From an uncultured Aquimarina sp. (lineage in GTDB: Bacteria > Bacteroidota > Bacteroidia > Flavobacteriales > Flavobacteriaceae), in NCBI GenBank assembly GCA_947496555.1, contig CANMDH010000013.1, forward strand, positions 51,061-115,060: 64,000 nucleotides of DNA. The letters run 5' to 3'. Positions 17,368 through 27,226 of this stretch are shown here, one piece after another (position 1 is the first letter of the stretch; each line of letters opens with the position of its first letter). The position numbers were made by a program, and so were the translations under genes. Below the pieces are notes generated by a model. It saw nothing but the letters and a program-made list of their open reading frames with translations, was not told where the DNA came from and did no database searches.

Positions 17368-17397
17368 AAAAAAAGGTGGACTTTCCACCTTTTTTTA
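17368..17397 (+). terminator. Rho-independent terminator
   Basis: The arms aggtgga (17374-17380) and tccacct (17384-17390) are flanked by A and T runs. It lies 150 bases after purF. A -7 like TATATTAG near 17315 leaves room for an 80-nt independent transcript, but evidence for that is thin. Confidence 0.75.
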
Positions 17398-17427
17398 TTT
17401 TAGAACATTTCGTAATTATTTATATAT

Positions 17428-17455
17428 AAAAAGAGTCGCAATTTGCGACTCTTTT
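17428..17455. terminator. Bidirectional terminator
   Basis: Perfect 13-bp arms aaaagagtcgcaa and ttgcgactctttt surround one base. It serves the leftward sod gene that ends at 17488. Confidence 0.85.
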
Positions 17456-17487
17456 GTTTTTTCTATCTAGAAAAGGGATTACTTAAT

Positions 17488-18096
17488 TTATTTCCCTTGT
17501 GCGTATCTACTTGAAACCTCGTTCCAATCGATTACATTAAAGAATGCAGAGATATAATCAGGACGACGATTTTGGTAATTTAAATAATATGCATGCTCCC
17601 AAACATCGATACCCAAAACAGGAGTTCCTCCACAACCAACTTTAGGCATCAAAGGATTATCTTGATTAGGTGTCGAACATATTTCTACTTTACCACCCGA
17701 GTGTACACATAACCAAGCCCATCCCGAACCAAAACGTGTAGCTGCAGCCTTAGCAAAAGCATCTTTAAAAGCATCAAAAGAGCCATAAGCAGCAGTTATT
17801 GCATCTGCAAGCTCTCCCGAAGGTTTTCCGCCTCCGTTAGGAGACATTACCTCCCAAAATAAATTGTGATTGTAATACCCACCACCATTATTTCTAACTG
17901 CCGTATTAGACATATCAAGATTGATAAGGATGTTTTCTATAGTCTTACCATCAAGATCCGTACCTTCAATAGCAGCATTTAATTTGGTTGTATATCCAGC
18001 ATGATGTTTATCATGATGAATTTCCATGGTACGGGCATCTATATGAGGTTCTAACGCATCAAAGGCGTAGTTTAATTTTGGTAATTCGAATGACAT
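17488..18096 (-). CDS. sod: Superoxide dismutase, Fe/Mn family
   Basis: The 202-residue cytoplasmic enzyme turns superoxide into oxygen and hydrogen peroxide. The metal-ligand regions are visible: the first His in [12 protein letters not shown] (about 27), the second in [11 protein letters not shown], and Asp and His in [19 protein letters not shown]. The motifs [11 protein letters not shown] and FGSGWAWL lean toward the manganese or cambialistic type, but this cannot be settled by eye. There is no signal peptide. It is a single-gene unit with a strong terminator. Confidence 0.95.
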   Translation of the reverse strand: MSFELPKLNYAFDALEPHIDARTMEIHHDKHHAGYTTKLNAAIEGTDLDGKTIENILINLDMSNTAVRNNGGGYYNHNLFWEVMSPNGGGKPSGELADAITAAYGSFDAFKDAFAKAAATRFGSGWAWLCVHSGGKVEICSTPNQDNPLMPKVGCGGTPVLGIDVWEHAYYLNYQNRRPDYISAFFNVIDWNEVSSRYAQGK

Positions 18097-18289
18097 ATTT
18101 TACTTTATTTGATTAATAAAAAAATGAAAATGACACCAAATTTAACAATTAGAGTGATGAATAAAAATTAATAATTGTTATAAATTAATTAAAACAGATA
18201 TAAGTGTTATACAGAAGAGCAAACTCACTTTATTATATATATAAACACAATAAAAATAACTGCTTTTAGTATTTTAGTAAAAAAAGAAT

Positions 18290-21200
18290 TTGGAACCTAA
18301 TAATGCCTTTACCATATATAATGCTGCTGCCGGTGCCGGTAAAACCTACACGTTGGTAAAAGAATATTTAATAACACTACTAAAAGGAGGTTTTAGAGAC
18401 AGTTATAAAAATATATTAGCAATAACCTTTACTAATAAAGCCGTGGCCGAAATGAAAACCAGGGTGCTAGAAAACCTGGTAGCTATTAGTGATCCTAATA
18501 CTCCTTCAGAGTATCATGACCTGCTAAAAGATCTTGTTTCTGAAACAAAAATCCCTGAACAAAAACTCAAAAAAAGAGCAAGTAAAATCTTAAAAAGTAT
18601 TCTTCATAACTATGCGGCTTTTGACATTGTAACGATAGATACATTTACACACCGAGTGATTAGGACTTTTGCACATGACTTAGGGATCCCAATGAATTTT
18701 GAGATTGAAATGGATACAGAGACGCTAATAGAGGAAGCTGTAGATGCGGTAGTGGCCAAAATTGGATTAGATACTGTTCTTACCAAACTAATTATCAATT
18801 TTGCAATAAGTAAACTCGAGGATGATAAAAGCTGGGATATAACACTAGAACTTAATAAAGTTGCCAGGCTTTTATTTAGTGAAAATGACCGCGAGCACCT
18901 TAATCGTATTTCTGACAAAGCAATAAGTGATTTTGAGAACGTCAAAAAGAAATTGACTCAAAATATAACTGAGCTTCAAAAACAAGTCATTTTAAATGCA
19001 GAACAAGTACTTAAATTGATTGAAAGTAAAGGGCTAGAACATACTGACTTTACCAGAGGATGGGTTCCAGGACATTTTCAAAAGCTTGCTCAAGGAGAAA
19101 CAGCTATAGATTTTAAGGCTGCTTGGAAACAAGATGTACATAATGCTTCTTTTTATGGTGTAAAACTAGACCAGCATAAAAAAGAACAAATTGATCATAT
19201 TCGACCAAATATTGAAGAAGCTTTTCTAAAAACCAAACAACAGTTAATACAGATACGCTTTTTTAAAAATTGTGTCAAAAACCTGACGCCACTTTCAGTT
19301 TTGAATGCAATTAATCAGGAATTGCTAAAAATTAAAAAAGAAAAGAGGATTCTGCTTATATCAGAGTTTAATTCGATTATAAGTAAAAGTATTCAAGGTC
19401 AGCCCGCACCATTTATCTATGAGCGATTAGGAGAACGATATCGAGATTATTTTATTGATGAATTTCAGGATACATCAGAGTTACAATGGAGTAATTTGAT
19501 TCCACTTGTCGATAATGCAGTTGCTACAGAAACACTCGCTGGGAAGAGAGGAAAAATAACCATCGTTGGCGATGCAAAGCAGGCTATTTATAGATGGAGA
19601 GGAGGTAAACCAGAACAATTCATCGAATTATCGTCTGATCAAAATCCGTTTTCAGTGAAGCAAAAGCTGGTTTTTAATCTACCCAGGAATTATCGAAGCC
19701 ATGAACAGATTGTTAAGTTTAACAACAGTTTTTTTACATTTTTATCTAGCGATTTTAGTAACGAAAAACATAAAGAACTCTATTTGCAAGGCAATAGTCA
19801 AGAAGTAAATTCTAAGAAAGAAGGTTACGTAGAGATTTCTTTTATTAAGGCTAAAAATATTGCAGAAGAACATGAGATTTATCCTCAAAAAGTATATGAA
19901 ATAGTCCTCGAGCTTCAAAAAAAAGGGTATAAACCTAAAGATATTTGTATTATCGTAAGGAAGCAAAAAGAAGGAGTTGCAATTTCAGATTTTCTTACAG
20001 AAAAAGGGGTTTCAATAATTTCTTCAGAAACATTATTAATTAAAAACTCACCAGAGGTAGCCTTTATAGTAGATTTAATGACATGGTTTATACAACCAGA
20101 CAACGTTTTGGCAAAAATCAACATGTTGCATTTCCTTTCAAAAGACATTGCAAAACATGCAAGGCATTCGTTTTTACAGAAAATGATAATGACCAACAGA
20201 TTCGAGTTTGAATTGGGTTTAAAATCCTTAGGAATAGATTTTAGTTTTGATCAATTAGCACTCAAACCTTTTTATGACGCTATAGAGTATATTATAGGTT
20301 GTTTCAATTTAGCAAAAACAACCCCAGCCTATGTGCAGTTCTTTTTAGATGTCATATTTATGTATTCTCAAAAACATACCGAAGGTATGATAGGGTTTCT
20401 TTCATATTGGAACGATAAAAAAAATAAACTTAGTATAGTTGCTCCAGAAACCGAGGATGCTGTAAGGATAATGACAATACATAAGTCCAAAGGATTAGAA
20501 TTCCCTTGCGTGATTTACCCATATGCCAACGAAGACCTCTACAGGGAGATAGACCCCAAAACCTGGCTTCCTGTTAATAAAGAAGAATACCTCGGTTTTG
20601 AGGAAGTTTTTATTGATTATAACAAAAACATTGAGGATTATGGGGCTCATGCACAAAAAATCGTCGCAACCAGAAATGCACAGCTAGAACTGGATACTAT
20701 CAATTTACAATATGTGGCGCTTACTAGGGCCAAAGAACAATTATATGTGATTTCAAAGCTAGATTTGACAAGCAAGGGACAAAGTAACCCCAATAGATTC
20801 TCAGGTAAACTTATTGCATACTTAAAGGACATTGGGCAATGGAATCAAGAAAATAATGAGTATTCGTTTGGAAACCCTTTGAAACCTTCAGTTAAAAAAT
20901 TAGAAATCAAAGAGTCAGAAGAGATCTTAAAACTTGCTCATTTTGATGACTCTACAAAAACCTATAAAGTACATATTGTTACTAATTCTGGAAAGTTATG
21001 GGATACAGCTCAAAAAAATGCCATAGAGAAGGGAAACTTAATACATGATTTAATGGCGTCTGTTCATACCATTGAAGATGTCCAGAGAGTAATAGAAGAA
21101 GCTTATAGAAGAGGAGAAATTACTGTTTCTGAAAAGGAAACGTTGACCTATGAAATACAAAGAGTTGTAAATCACCCTAAATTATCAAAATATTTTTTGA

Positions 21201-21442
21201 AAGAAAATAAGGTATATAATGAACGAGATATCATTTTTGAAGGACGGTTTTTTCGCCCAGATAAAATTGTGATCGACAAAAATAATCACACTACCATAAT
21301 CGATTACAAGACTGGTGTTTATAAAGATTTGCACGCCCAGCAAATACAAAAATATACTGATATTCTAGAAAATATAGGATATACCGTTGAAGAAAAAATT
21401 CTTATTTATTTTAATGAGGATATTACTTTAAAATATATATAA
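18290..21442 (+). CDS. AddA/RecB-like UvrD helicase-nuclease
   Basis: This 1050-residue protein begins at TTG 18290, which puts the Walker A motif NAAAGAGKT at 11-19 as in relatives. Superfamily 1 helicase motifs follow in order: YFIDEFQDTSELQW (II), VGDAKQAIYRWRGG (III), NYRS, RIMTIHKSKGLEFPC (V) and QYVALTRAKEQLYV (VI). The C-terminus has a RecB-type nuclease core (RPDKIVID, then TTIIDYKTG). With the PD-(D/E)XK protein at 23223 it should form the Bacteroidetes AddAB-like complex for double-strand-break processing. The two genes flank ompA, an arrangement I know from other flavobacteria. No sign of a defence island is seen around it. Confidence 0.9.
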   Translation: MEPNNAFTIYNAAAGAGKTYTLVKEYLITLLKGGFRDSYKNILAITFTNKAVAEMKTRVLENLVAISDPNTPSEYHDLLKDLVSETKIPEQKLKKRASKILKSILHNYAAFDIVTIDTFTHRVIRTFAHDLGIPMNFEIEMDTETLIEEAVDAVVAKIGLDTVLTKLIINFAISKLEDDKSWDITLELNKVARLLFSENDREHLNRISDKAISDFENVKKKLTQNITELQKQVILNAEQVLKLIESKGLEHTDFTRGWVPGHFQKLAQGETAIDFKAAWKQDVHNASFYGVKLDQHKKEQIDHIRPNIEEAFLKTKQQLIQIRFFKNCVKNLTPLSVLNAINQELLKIKKEKRILLISEFNSIISKSIQGQPAPFIYERLGERYRDYFIDEFQDTSELQWSNLIPLVDNAVATETLAGKRGKITIVGDAKQAIYRWRGGKPEQFIELSSDQNPFSVKQKLVFNLPRNYRSHEQIVKFNNSFFTFLSSDFSNEKHKELYLQGNSQEVNSKKEGYVEISFIKAKNIAEEHEIYPQKVYEIVLELQKKGYKPKDICIIVRKQKEGVAISDFLTEKGVSIISSETLLIKNSPEVAFIVDLMTWFIQPDNVLAKINMLHFLSKDIAKHARHSFLQKMIMTNRFEFELGLKSLGIDFSFDQLALKPFYDAIEYIIGCFNLAKTTPAYVQFFLDVIFMYSQKHTEGMIGFLSYWNDKKNKLSIVAPETEDAVRIMTIHKSKGLEFPCVIYPYANEDLYREIDPKTWLPVNKEEYLGFEEVFIDYNKNIEDYGAHAQKIVATRNAQLELDTINLQYVALTRAKEQLYVISKLDLTSKGQSNPNRFSGKLIAYLKDIGQWNQENNEYSFGNPLKPSVKKLEIKESEEILKLAHFDDSTKTYKVHIVTNSGKLWDTAQKNAIEKGNLIHDLMASVHTIEDVQRVIEEAYRRGEITVSEKETLTYEIQRVVNHPKLSKYFLKENKVYNERDIIFEGRFFRPDKIVIDKNNHTTIIDYKTGVYKDLHAQQIQKYTDILENIGYTVEEKILIYFNEDITLKYI

Positions 21443-21663
21443 ATTAAGTGTCATTTTTATAATTACTAAAAGAAATTTAAGGATAAAAGGTATTTTTATC
21501 TTATAATTGTACCATAATTGTTGAGATAAACACTATTATTTTTATCTAAAAAGGTTAATATTTTTGTTTTTTGAAGGGTTAAGATACTGTGAGAAAAAAC
21601 TTTAAGACCCTTGAAAACGGTGATATTTACTGGCCTGTTAAGAAAAATTTATTAGATTTATCT

Positions 21664-21693
21664 TTGACAGTTATGTTTAACATATTACATTTG
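21664..21693 (+). promoter_or_regulatory. ompA promoter
   Basis: The -33 TTG (21664-21666) and the -7 box TACATTTG (21686-21693) are 19 bases apart, a full match to the Bacteroidetes sigma-A consensus. The start codon follows 34 bases later, which suits a strongly expressed outer-membrane protein. The rest of the 285-base gap after the helicase gene (21443-21663) shows nothing I can name. Confidence 0.8.
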
Positions 21694-21727
21694 CTCTAAT
21701 TAACACTTAAAAATTAAATTATTGAAT

Positions 21728-23122
21728 ATGAAACATCTTAGCAGATTTTTAGTTGCTTCGTTACTAGTACTAGGGGTTAGTACTGCGAATGCACAAGATG
21801 AAAACAATCCTTGGGCGGTTTCTATAGGCATTAACGCCGTTGACATCTTTCCTACTGGAGGAGATCTTCCTTACCAAGGAGAAATTTTCGACGAATACTT
21901 TAATGCTAGTGACCACTGGAACATCCTTCCTTCTGTTTCAAAAGTATCTGTTGGTAGATATATAGGAGACGGATTTACTTTCACAGTTTCTGGGTCGGTT
22001 AACAAAATAGAAAATTTAGGTGAATTACGTGATGGAACTGCTGTAGAGGCAGATGATTTATCTTATTATGCTGCTGATGGTAGAATTAGCTATAGCTTAA
22101 AAAATGCTTTAAAAACAGGTTGGTTTGACCCTTACTTAGGTGTAGGTGGTGGATATACTTGGGTTGATGAAATAGGTGCAGGAACTTTAAACGGTTCTTT
22201 AGGTTTTAATATTTGGTTAACCGAAAACTTAGCATTCAACCTTCAATCTACTTATAAGCATGTATTCGAGGATTACGAAGTAAGTAACTATCCTCCAACT
22301 CACTTCCAGCATTCTGCAGGTCTTACTTTCGCTTTCGGAGGTAAAGATACAGATGGTGACGGTGTATACGATAAAGATGATGAGTGTCCAGACGTTCCTG
22401 GTTTAGAGGAATTCAACGGATGTCCTGATACAGACGGTGATGGTATCACTGATGCTAAAGATGACTGTCCTGATACTGCAGGTACTGCAGAATTCAACGG
22501 ATGTCCTGATACAGACGGTGATGGTGTACCAGATCCTAAAGATGAGTGTCCTACTGAAGCTGGTTTAGCTGAACTTAATGGATGTCCTGATGCTGATGGT
22601 GATGGAATCGCTGATGCTAAAGACGGTTGTCCAAATGAAGCAGGTCCTGCTGAGAACAACGGATGTCCTTTCCAAGATAAAGATGGTGACGGTGTATTAG
22701 ATAAAGATGATAACTGTCCTGACGTTGCTGGTACTGTTGCAAACAACGGATGTCCTGAAGTAACTGAAGAAGTACAGAAAACTCTTAATGAGTACGCTGC
22801 TCAAGTATTATTTGACTCAGGTAAGTCTTCAATCAAAGACGAGTCTACAAAAATACTTAACGATATCATCGCAATCTTAAAAGAGTATCCTACAGCTAAG
22901 TTTACAATTGAAGGACATACTGATAGTGCTGGTAGTGCAAAACTTAACCAGAGATTATCTGACTCTAGAGCGAATGCAGTTAAGAACTTCTTAGTAGAAA
23001 ATGGAGTTGATCAGTTTAGATTATCTGCTGTTGGTTACGGAGAAGATAGACCAATCGCTACTAACAAAACTAGAGCTGGTAGAGCTAAAAACAGACGTGT
23101 AGAGATTAACTTAAATAAATAA
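21728..23122 (+). CDS. OmpA-family outer-membrane protein with TSP3 repeats
   Basis: I start at ATG 21728 (464 aa) rather than at the TTG two codons earlier. A signal peptide (to about 22, TANAQ) is followed by an eight-strand-type beta-barrel (about 25-205). Then come five thrombospondin type 3 calcium-binding repeats ([16 protein letters not shown] and variants, about 208-335), each with a Cys pair. The C-terminal OmpA peptidoglycan-binding domain spans about 350-464 ([35 protein letters not shown]). It links the outer membrane to the cell wall and is probably among the most abundant proteins of the cell, judging by the consensus promoter. Strong terminator downstream. Confidence 0.93.
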   Translation: MKHLSRFLVASLLVLGVSTANAQDENNPWAVSIGINAVDIFPTGGDLPYQGEIFDEYFNASDHWNILPSVSKVSVGRYIGDGFTFTVSGSVNKIENLGELRDGTAVEADDLSYYAADGRISYSLKNALKTGWFDPYLGVGGGYTWVDEIGAGTLNGSLGFNIWLTENLAFNLQSTYKHVFEDYEVSNYPPTHFQHSAGLTFAFGGKDTDGDGVYDKDDECPDVPGLEEFNGCPDTDGDGITDAKDDCPDTAGTAEFNGCPDTDGDGVPDPKDECPTEAGLAELNGCPDADGDGIADAKDGCPNEAGPAENNGCPFQDKDGDGVLDKDDNCPDVAGTVANNGCPEVTEEVQKTLNEYAAQVLFDSGKSSIKDESTKILNDIIAILKEYPTAKFTIEGHTDSAGSAKLNQRLSDSRANAVKNFLVENGVDQFRLSAVGYGEDRPIATNKTRAGRAKNRRVEINLNK

Positions 23123-23155
23123 GATTAGATCTCACAATAAATAATAAATTGTAAA

Positions 23156-23183
23156 AACGTCCCGATTTATCGGGACGTTTTTT
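23156..23183 (+). terminator. Rho-independent terminator
   Basis: Perfect arms aacgtcccga (23156-23165) and tcgggacgtt (23170-23179), then a T-run. It closes the ompA transcript. Confidence 0.9.
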
Positions 23184-23222
23184 ATTTTTAGAAAATCGAA
23201 TGATGATTAAAATTATAAATGT

Positions 23223-25958
23223 TTGAAAAGTTTTCTAAAAGAAGTATTATTAGAAGTCCACACTACTACAGATAAGATCAGTGATCTTGTATTTTTGGTG
23301 CCCAGTAAAAGAGCAGGTTTGTTTCTTAAAAAAGAACTTCTAGAGCTTTATACAAACAAAACTATTTTTGTTCCTGAAATCCTTAGCATAGAAGAATTTA
23401 TAACCAAAGTATCTGGATTACAACAAATAGATAATATTCAGTCCTTATTCGAATTCTACGAAACGTACCTACATACAAATTCTCATTTAGAAAAAGAAGA
23501 TTTTGAAACCTTCAGTAATTGGGCGCAAACTTTAATTTATGATTTTAATGAGATCGATAGATATTGTATCGATCACAAAAGTTTTTTTGCATACTTATCT
23601 GGGATACAGGATTTAAATCATTGGTATTTACAGAAAGAAAAAACAGAGCTGATCCAGAATTATATAAAATTCTGGGAAAGCCTCTTAGACTATTATGATG
23701 GTTTTAAAGAGAGCCTATTAGCAAAAAAAATTGGGTATCAAGGATTACTTTATAGAAAAGCTTCCGAGGATATTCATGAGTATATTAAAACTGAAAATAG
23801 AAAACATGTTTTAGTTGGGTTTAATGCATTAAACAATGCAGAGCAACGTATTTTTCAGACGCTCTTAGACGCTGGCTTGGCCGAGTCTTATTGGGATGGA
23901 GATCAGTTTTTCCTTGATAATATATATCATGAGGCTTCTTTATTTCTGCGAACTTATAAAGAGCAATGGGGATATTATAAAAGCAATCCTTTTAAATGGG
24001 TAAATGATAACTTTTCAAAAGAAAAGGATATTAAACTAATCGGGGTGCCTAAAAATGTGGGTCAAGCCAAATCCATAGGCAAGATACTTGCTGGCATTCC
24101 TAAGTCAGACATAGAAAAAACGGCTTTAGTCTTGGCAGATGAGAGTCTACTTCAGCCAATGCTAAACTCCCTGCCAAATACTGTGGATTCTATTAATATT
24201 ACTATGGGGTTACCCCTTAAAGATGTACCTATTTCTGGTTTTTTTGAACTATTATTTGATCTTCACAAAAACGATAATACCAGGGGCGTATATTTCAAAT
24301 CAGCTCTAGAAATCTTAAGTAGCCTTCCTTCCTATAGGTTATTAGGACCGATCTCAAAACATTTGACAACAAACATTTCAAAAGAAAATATAGTTTATAT
24401 AACGTTAAACAAACTTCAGGAACTGGTTAGTGACAAGGAAAAAGAAGTTATTCAATTAATATTTGAGCCATGGAAAGATGTAACCATGGCCTTAGATAAT
24501 TGCAGAAAAATAATACAATTACTCAAAGAAAGTATAGGAAAGGACGGCAATGCACTAGAGTTAGAGTATGTATACCATTTTCATTTGGTATTTAACAAGT
24601 TAACCACTTTGCATAGTAGTTATGACTATCTTACTACCCTAGGAGCACTACATACCTTATATAAAGATATTTTGACAACAGAATCGTTAGATTTCTCTGG
24701 CGAACCTTTTATTGGATTGCAGCTCATGGGAATGCTGGAATCAAGATGCCTTGATTTTGAAACAGTAATTATTAGTTCGGTAAATGAAGGAATCCTACCC
24801 GCAGGAAAGAGCACCAATTCTTTTATTCCGTATGACTTAAAAAGAGCCTATAATCTTCCAACTTACAAAGAAAAAGATGCGATATATACATATCACTTTT
24901 ATCGATTAATACAGCGTGCAAAGAACATATATTTGATTTATAATACTGAGGATGAAGGAGTAGGTGGTGGAGAGAAAAGTAGATTTTTACTTCAATTAGA
25001 GATTGATAAAAGACCCAATCATAAAATTTTAAAATATACCGTTTCATCAGAAGTGCCAAAACTAACAAATGAACCACTACAAGTTGAAAAAAATGAAGAA
25101 ATCCTTCAAAAGTTAAAAGAACTTGCGGCACATGGATTATCTCCCTCTGCCCTCACCTCGTATATAAGAAATCCCATTGATTTTTATTATAAATATGTTC
25201 TTGCGATCAAAGAGACCGATGTGGTCGAAGAAACTATTGCAGCAAATACGCTGGGAACGGTAATTCATAATACCCTCGAAACATTTTATAAACCTCTAGA
25301 GAATACTTTTCTTACAAAAGAAGAGATTCAGAAAATGAAAACAAATATCGACCGAGAGCTTCAGTATCAGTTTAAGCAAGAGTATTCCCAACTTGACATT
25401 ACCCAAGGGAAAAACTTATTGATTTTTGAGGTGGCTAAGCGATATATCCATAATTTCCTTACCTCTGAAGAGAAATTATTGAATAATGCAGCCCAGTTGA
25501 AGATACTGTCTATAGAGAGCAACTTGAAAACACAAATAAAAATTCCGGAGCTCGATTTTCCTATCTATATTAAAGGAAAAGTAGACCGAATAGATGAATT
25601 GGACGGTAAGGTAAGGGTCATAGATTATAAAACCGGAAAAGTGAACAAAGGAGAGATTGTATTGATGAATTGGGAAGAAATTACCGAAGATTATAAATAT
25701 AGTAAAGCTATTCAAATATTGGCTTATGGATATATGCAGCAAAACGAAAACCCCGCTGCTGAAGGATTTCAAGCAGGTATAATTTCATTTAAAAACCTCC
25801 AGGAGGGATTTATGAGATTTGGTACTAAAGAGAGCATAAGAAGTAAACCAAATCATGAAATCACTACCGAAGTGCTTGATGAATATTTGGTACAATTAAG
25901 AAAGTTGATCTTAGAGATTTTTAATATTGAAGCCCCTTTCACAGAAAAAGAAGTGTAA
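23223..25958 (+). CDS. AddB-like PD-(D/E)XK nuclease protein
   Basis: The 911-residue protein starts at TTG 23223; the nearby ATG is out of frame. The N-terminal half resembles an inactive helicase core (FLVPSKRAGLFLKKELL in place of a Walker A). The C-terminus has the RecB-family nuclease: GTVIHNTLETFY, then KGKVDRIDELDGKVRVIDYKTG with Asp and the D-Y-K signature. The motif LSPSALTSYIRNPIDFYYKY lacks the cysteines that hold an iron-sulphur cluster in Bacillus AddB, so that cluster is probably absent here. It is the expected partner of the helicase-nuclease at 18290. The stop is 2 bases before the alpha/beta hydrolase start codon. Confidence 0.87.
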   Translation: MKSFLKEVLLEVHTTTDKISDLVFLVPSKRAGLFLKKELLELYTNKTIFVPEILSIEEFITKVSGLQQIDNIQSLFEFYETYLHTNSHLEKEDFETFSNWAQTLIYDFNEIDRYCIDHKSFFAYLSGIQDLNHWYLQKEKTELIQNYIKFWESLLDYYDGFKESLLAKKIGYQGLLYRKASEDIHEYIKTENRKHVLVGFNALNNAEQRIFQTLLDAGLAESYWDGDQFFLDNIYHEASLFLRTYKEQWGYYKSNPFKWVNDNFSKEKDIKLIGVPKNVGQAKSIGKILAGIPKSDIEKTALVLADESLLQPMLNSLPNTVDSINITMGLPLKDVPISGFFELLFDLHKNDNTRGVYFKSALEILSSLPSYRLLGPISKHLTTNISKENIVYITLNKLQELVSDKEKEVIQLIFEPWKDVTMALDNCRKIIQLLKESIGKDGNALELEYVYHFHLVFNKLTTLHSSYDYLTTLGALHTLYKDILTTESLDFSGEPFIGLQLMGMLESRCLDFETVIISSVNEGILPAGKSTNSFIPYDLKRAYNLPTYKEKDAIYTYHFYRLIQRAKNIYLIYNTEDEGVGGGEKSRFLLQLEIDKRPNHKILKYTVSSEVPKLTNEPLQVEKNEEILQKLKELAAHGLSPSALTSYIRNPIDFYYKYVLAIKETDVVEETIAANTLGTVIHNTLETFYKPLENTFLTKEEIQKMKTNIDRELQYQFKQEYSQLDITQGKNLLIFEVAKRYIHNFLTSEEKLLNNAAQLKILSIESNLKTQIKIPELDFPIYIKGKVDRIDELDGKVRVIDYKTGKVNKGEIVLMNWEEITEDYKYSKAIQILAYGYMQQNENPAAEGFQAGIISFKNLQEGFMRFGTKESIRSKPNHEITTEVLDEYLVQLRKLILEIFNIEAPFTEKEV

Positions 25959-25960
25959 TC

Positions 25961-26806
25961 ATGATCACCAGTAATAAAAATATCGTCTTAGAAGGGAGAC
26001 ATCAAAGGCCTATTTTAACAGACGTTTTCTACTCGCCAAATCACAAGAAAAAACCAATCGTAGTTTTTTGTCATGGATATAAAGGTTTTAAGGACTGGGG
26101 TGCATGGGATTTGGTGGCAGAAGCATTTGCGAATGCAGGTTTTTTCTTTGTAAAATTTAATTTTTCATATAACGGTGGCACTGTGGAGCAGCCTATAGAT
26201 TTTCCCGATCTCGAAGCTTTTGGAAACAATACATATATCAAAGAATTGGATGACCTGGAAACAGTTATTGACTGGGTAACGAGCGATTTTGAGTATAAAG
26301 ATGAAGTGAATACCAGCAAAATTACTCTTATTGGTCATTCTAGAGGTGGCGGAATTGTAACGATCAAAGCTTCAGAAGACAAAAGAATAAGTAAACTGAT
26401 CTCTTGGGCGAGTGTTTCAGATTATAAAGATCGTTTCCCTAAAGGGCAAGCTTTCGAGTTATGGAATAAAAATGGCGTTTACTATATCCAAAACGGTAGA
26501 ACCAAACAGCAAATGCCACACTACCTGGAGTTCTATACTTCATTTGTTGAAAATGAAGAACGACTTACAATTTCGAAAGCTGCAAAAAATATAAAAATCC
26601 CTCACCTCATCGTTCATGGTACCCAAGACCCTACTGTAAATTTGCAAGAAGGTAAAAATATCAATTCCTGGAATCCAAATAGTGAACTCCTTTTGGTCGA
26701 GAGTGCCGACCATGTTTTTGGGGCAAAACACCCTTGGGGTCAGGATCAAATGCCGGATCATTTAAAGGAAATCACCTTAAAATCAATTGATTTTGCAATA
26801 CTTTAA
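25961..26806 (+). CDS. Alpha/beta hydrolase
   Basis: The 281-residue cytoplasmic protein has the alpha/beta hydrolase fold. The nucleophile elbow is GHSRGG with Ser127, the oxyanion-side motif is VVFCHGYKGFKDWG (35-48), a candidate catalytic Asp lies in HGTQDPTVN, and the His in ADHVFGAKHPW (about 253). No lid domain is obvious. The substrate is unknown; esterase or peptidase activity is possible. The gene begins 2 bases after the AddB-like gene, so it is probably co-transcribed with it. Confidence 0.88.
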   Translation: MITSNKNIVLEGRHQRPILTDVFYSPNHKKKPIVVFCHGYKGFKDWGAWDLVAEAFANAGFFFVKFNFSYNGGTVEQPIDFPDLEAFGNNTYIKELDDLETVIDWVTSDFEYKDEVNTSKITLIGHSRGGGIVTIKASEDKRISKLISWASVSDYKDRFPKGQAFELWNKNGVYYIQNGRTKQQMPHYLEFYTSFVENEERLTISKAAKNIKIPHLIVHGTQDPTVNLQEGKNINSWNPNSELLLVESADHVFGAKHPWGQDQMPDHLKEITLKSIDFAIL

Positions 26807-26863
26807 CAAGAAACAAGAGGTGAACACATAATTTTTATGCATTTTTTTTGTTTATTTGTTAAC

Positions 26864-27148
26864 ATGAAGTCAAACCAACATATTATAGCATCTATTTTTT
26901 TGGTGTTGTTCAGCTTTATGCAATTAGCTGATCTTCACGTTCTGGATCATGATGCTAATGATGTTGATTGTAATGTATGTCAACTAGCTTCAGAAAACCA
27001 TAGTGATGGTTATATCGGCGTAGATATTGTAGAAACCCCTTGTGTGATTACAATTCCTGCAGATGTTGTTCGATCCAATTATGAACAACGCTATTTTGAT
27101 ACTTCCACGAACTACTCTTTCTTAAATAAGGCACCACCTACTGCCTAG
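26864..27148 (+). CDS. Small secreted Cys/His protein before TonB receptor
   Basis: I prefer ATG 26864 (94 aa) because it opens a signal-like hydrophobic segment (NQHIIASIFLVLFSFMQLAD). ATG 26837 would add nine residues. The mature part has a cluster of possible metal ligands, HVLDHDANDVDCNVCQLAS and then ENH, with a CxxC motif. Small proteins with such His/Cys clusters often precede TonB-dependent receptor genes in flavobacteria, and this one is 78 bases before one. A metal-binding or sensing role is inference. I do not recognise a named family. Confidence 0.6.
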   Translation: MKSNQHIIASIFLVLFSFMQLADLHVLDHDANDVDCNVCQLASENHSDGYIGVDIVETPCVITIPADVVRSNYEQRYFDTSTNYSFLNKAPPTA

Positions 27149-27226
27149 TTTTTGTTTATTCATTCTTAATTGACCTATTTACTAGCACATTTTAATAACC
27201 GCTAGTTTATTTTATTATTTATTCAA

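Noticed and set aside
17300-17397. Independent small RNA after purF
   Set aside because: Only a weak -7 like TATATTAG supports it; the hairpin is explained as the purF terminator.
22300-22746. Leftward ORF of 148 codons opposite ompA
   Set aside because: It is the shadow of the TSP3 repeat codons and has a low-complexity Ser/Pro translation.
18290-25958. AddA/AddB-like pair as part of a defence island
   Set aside because: No other defence genes surround it. The ompA-flanked arrangement is the ordinary housekeeping one.
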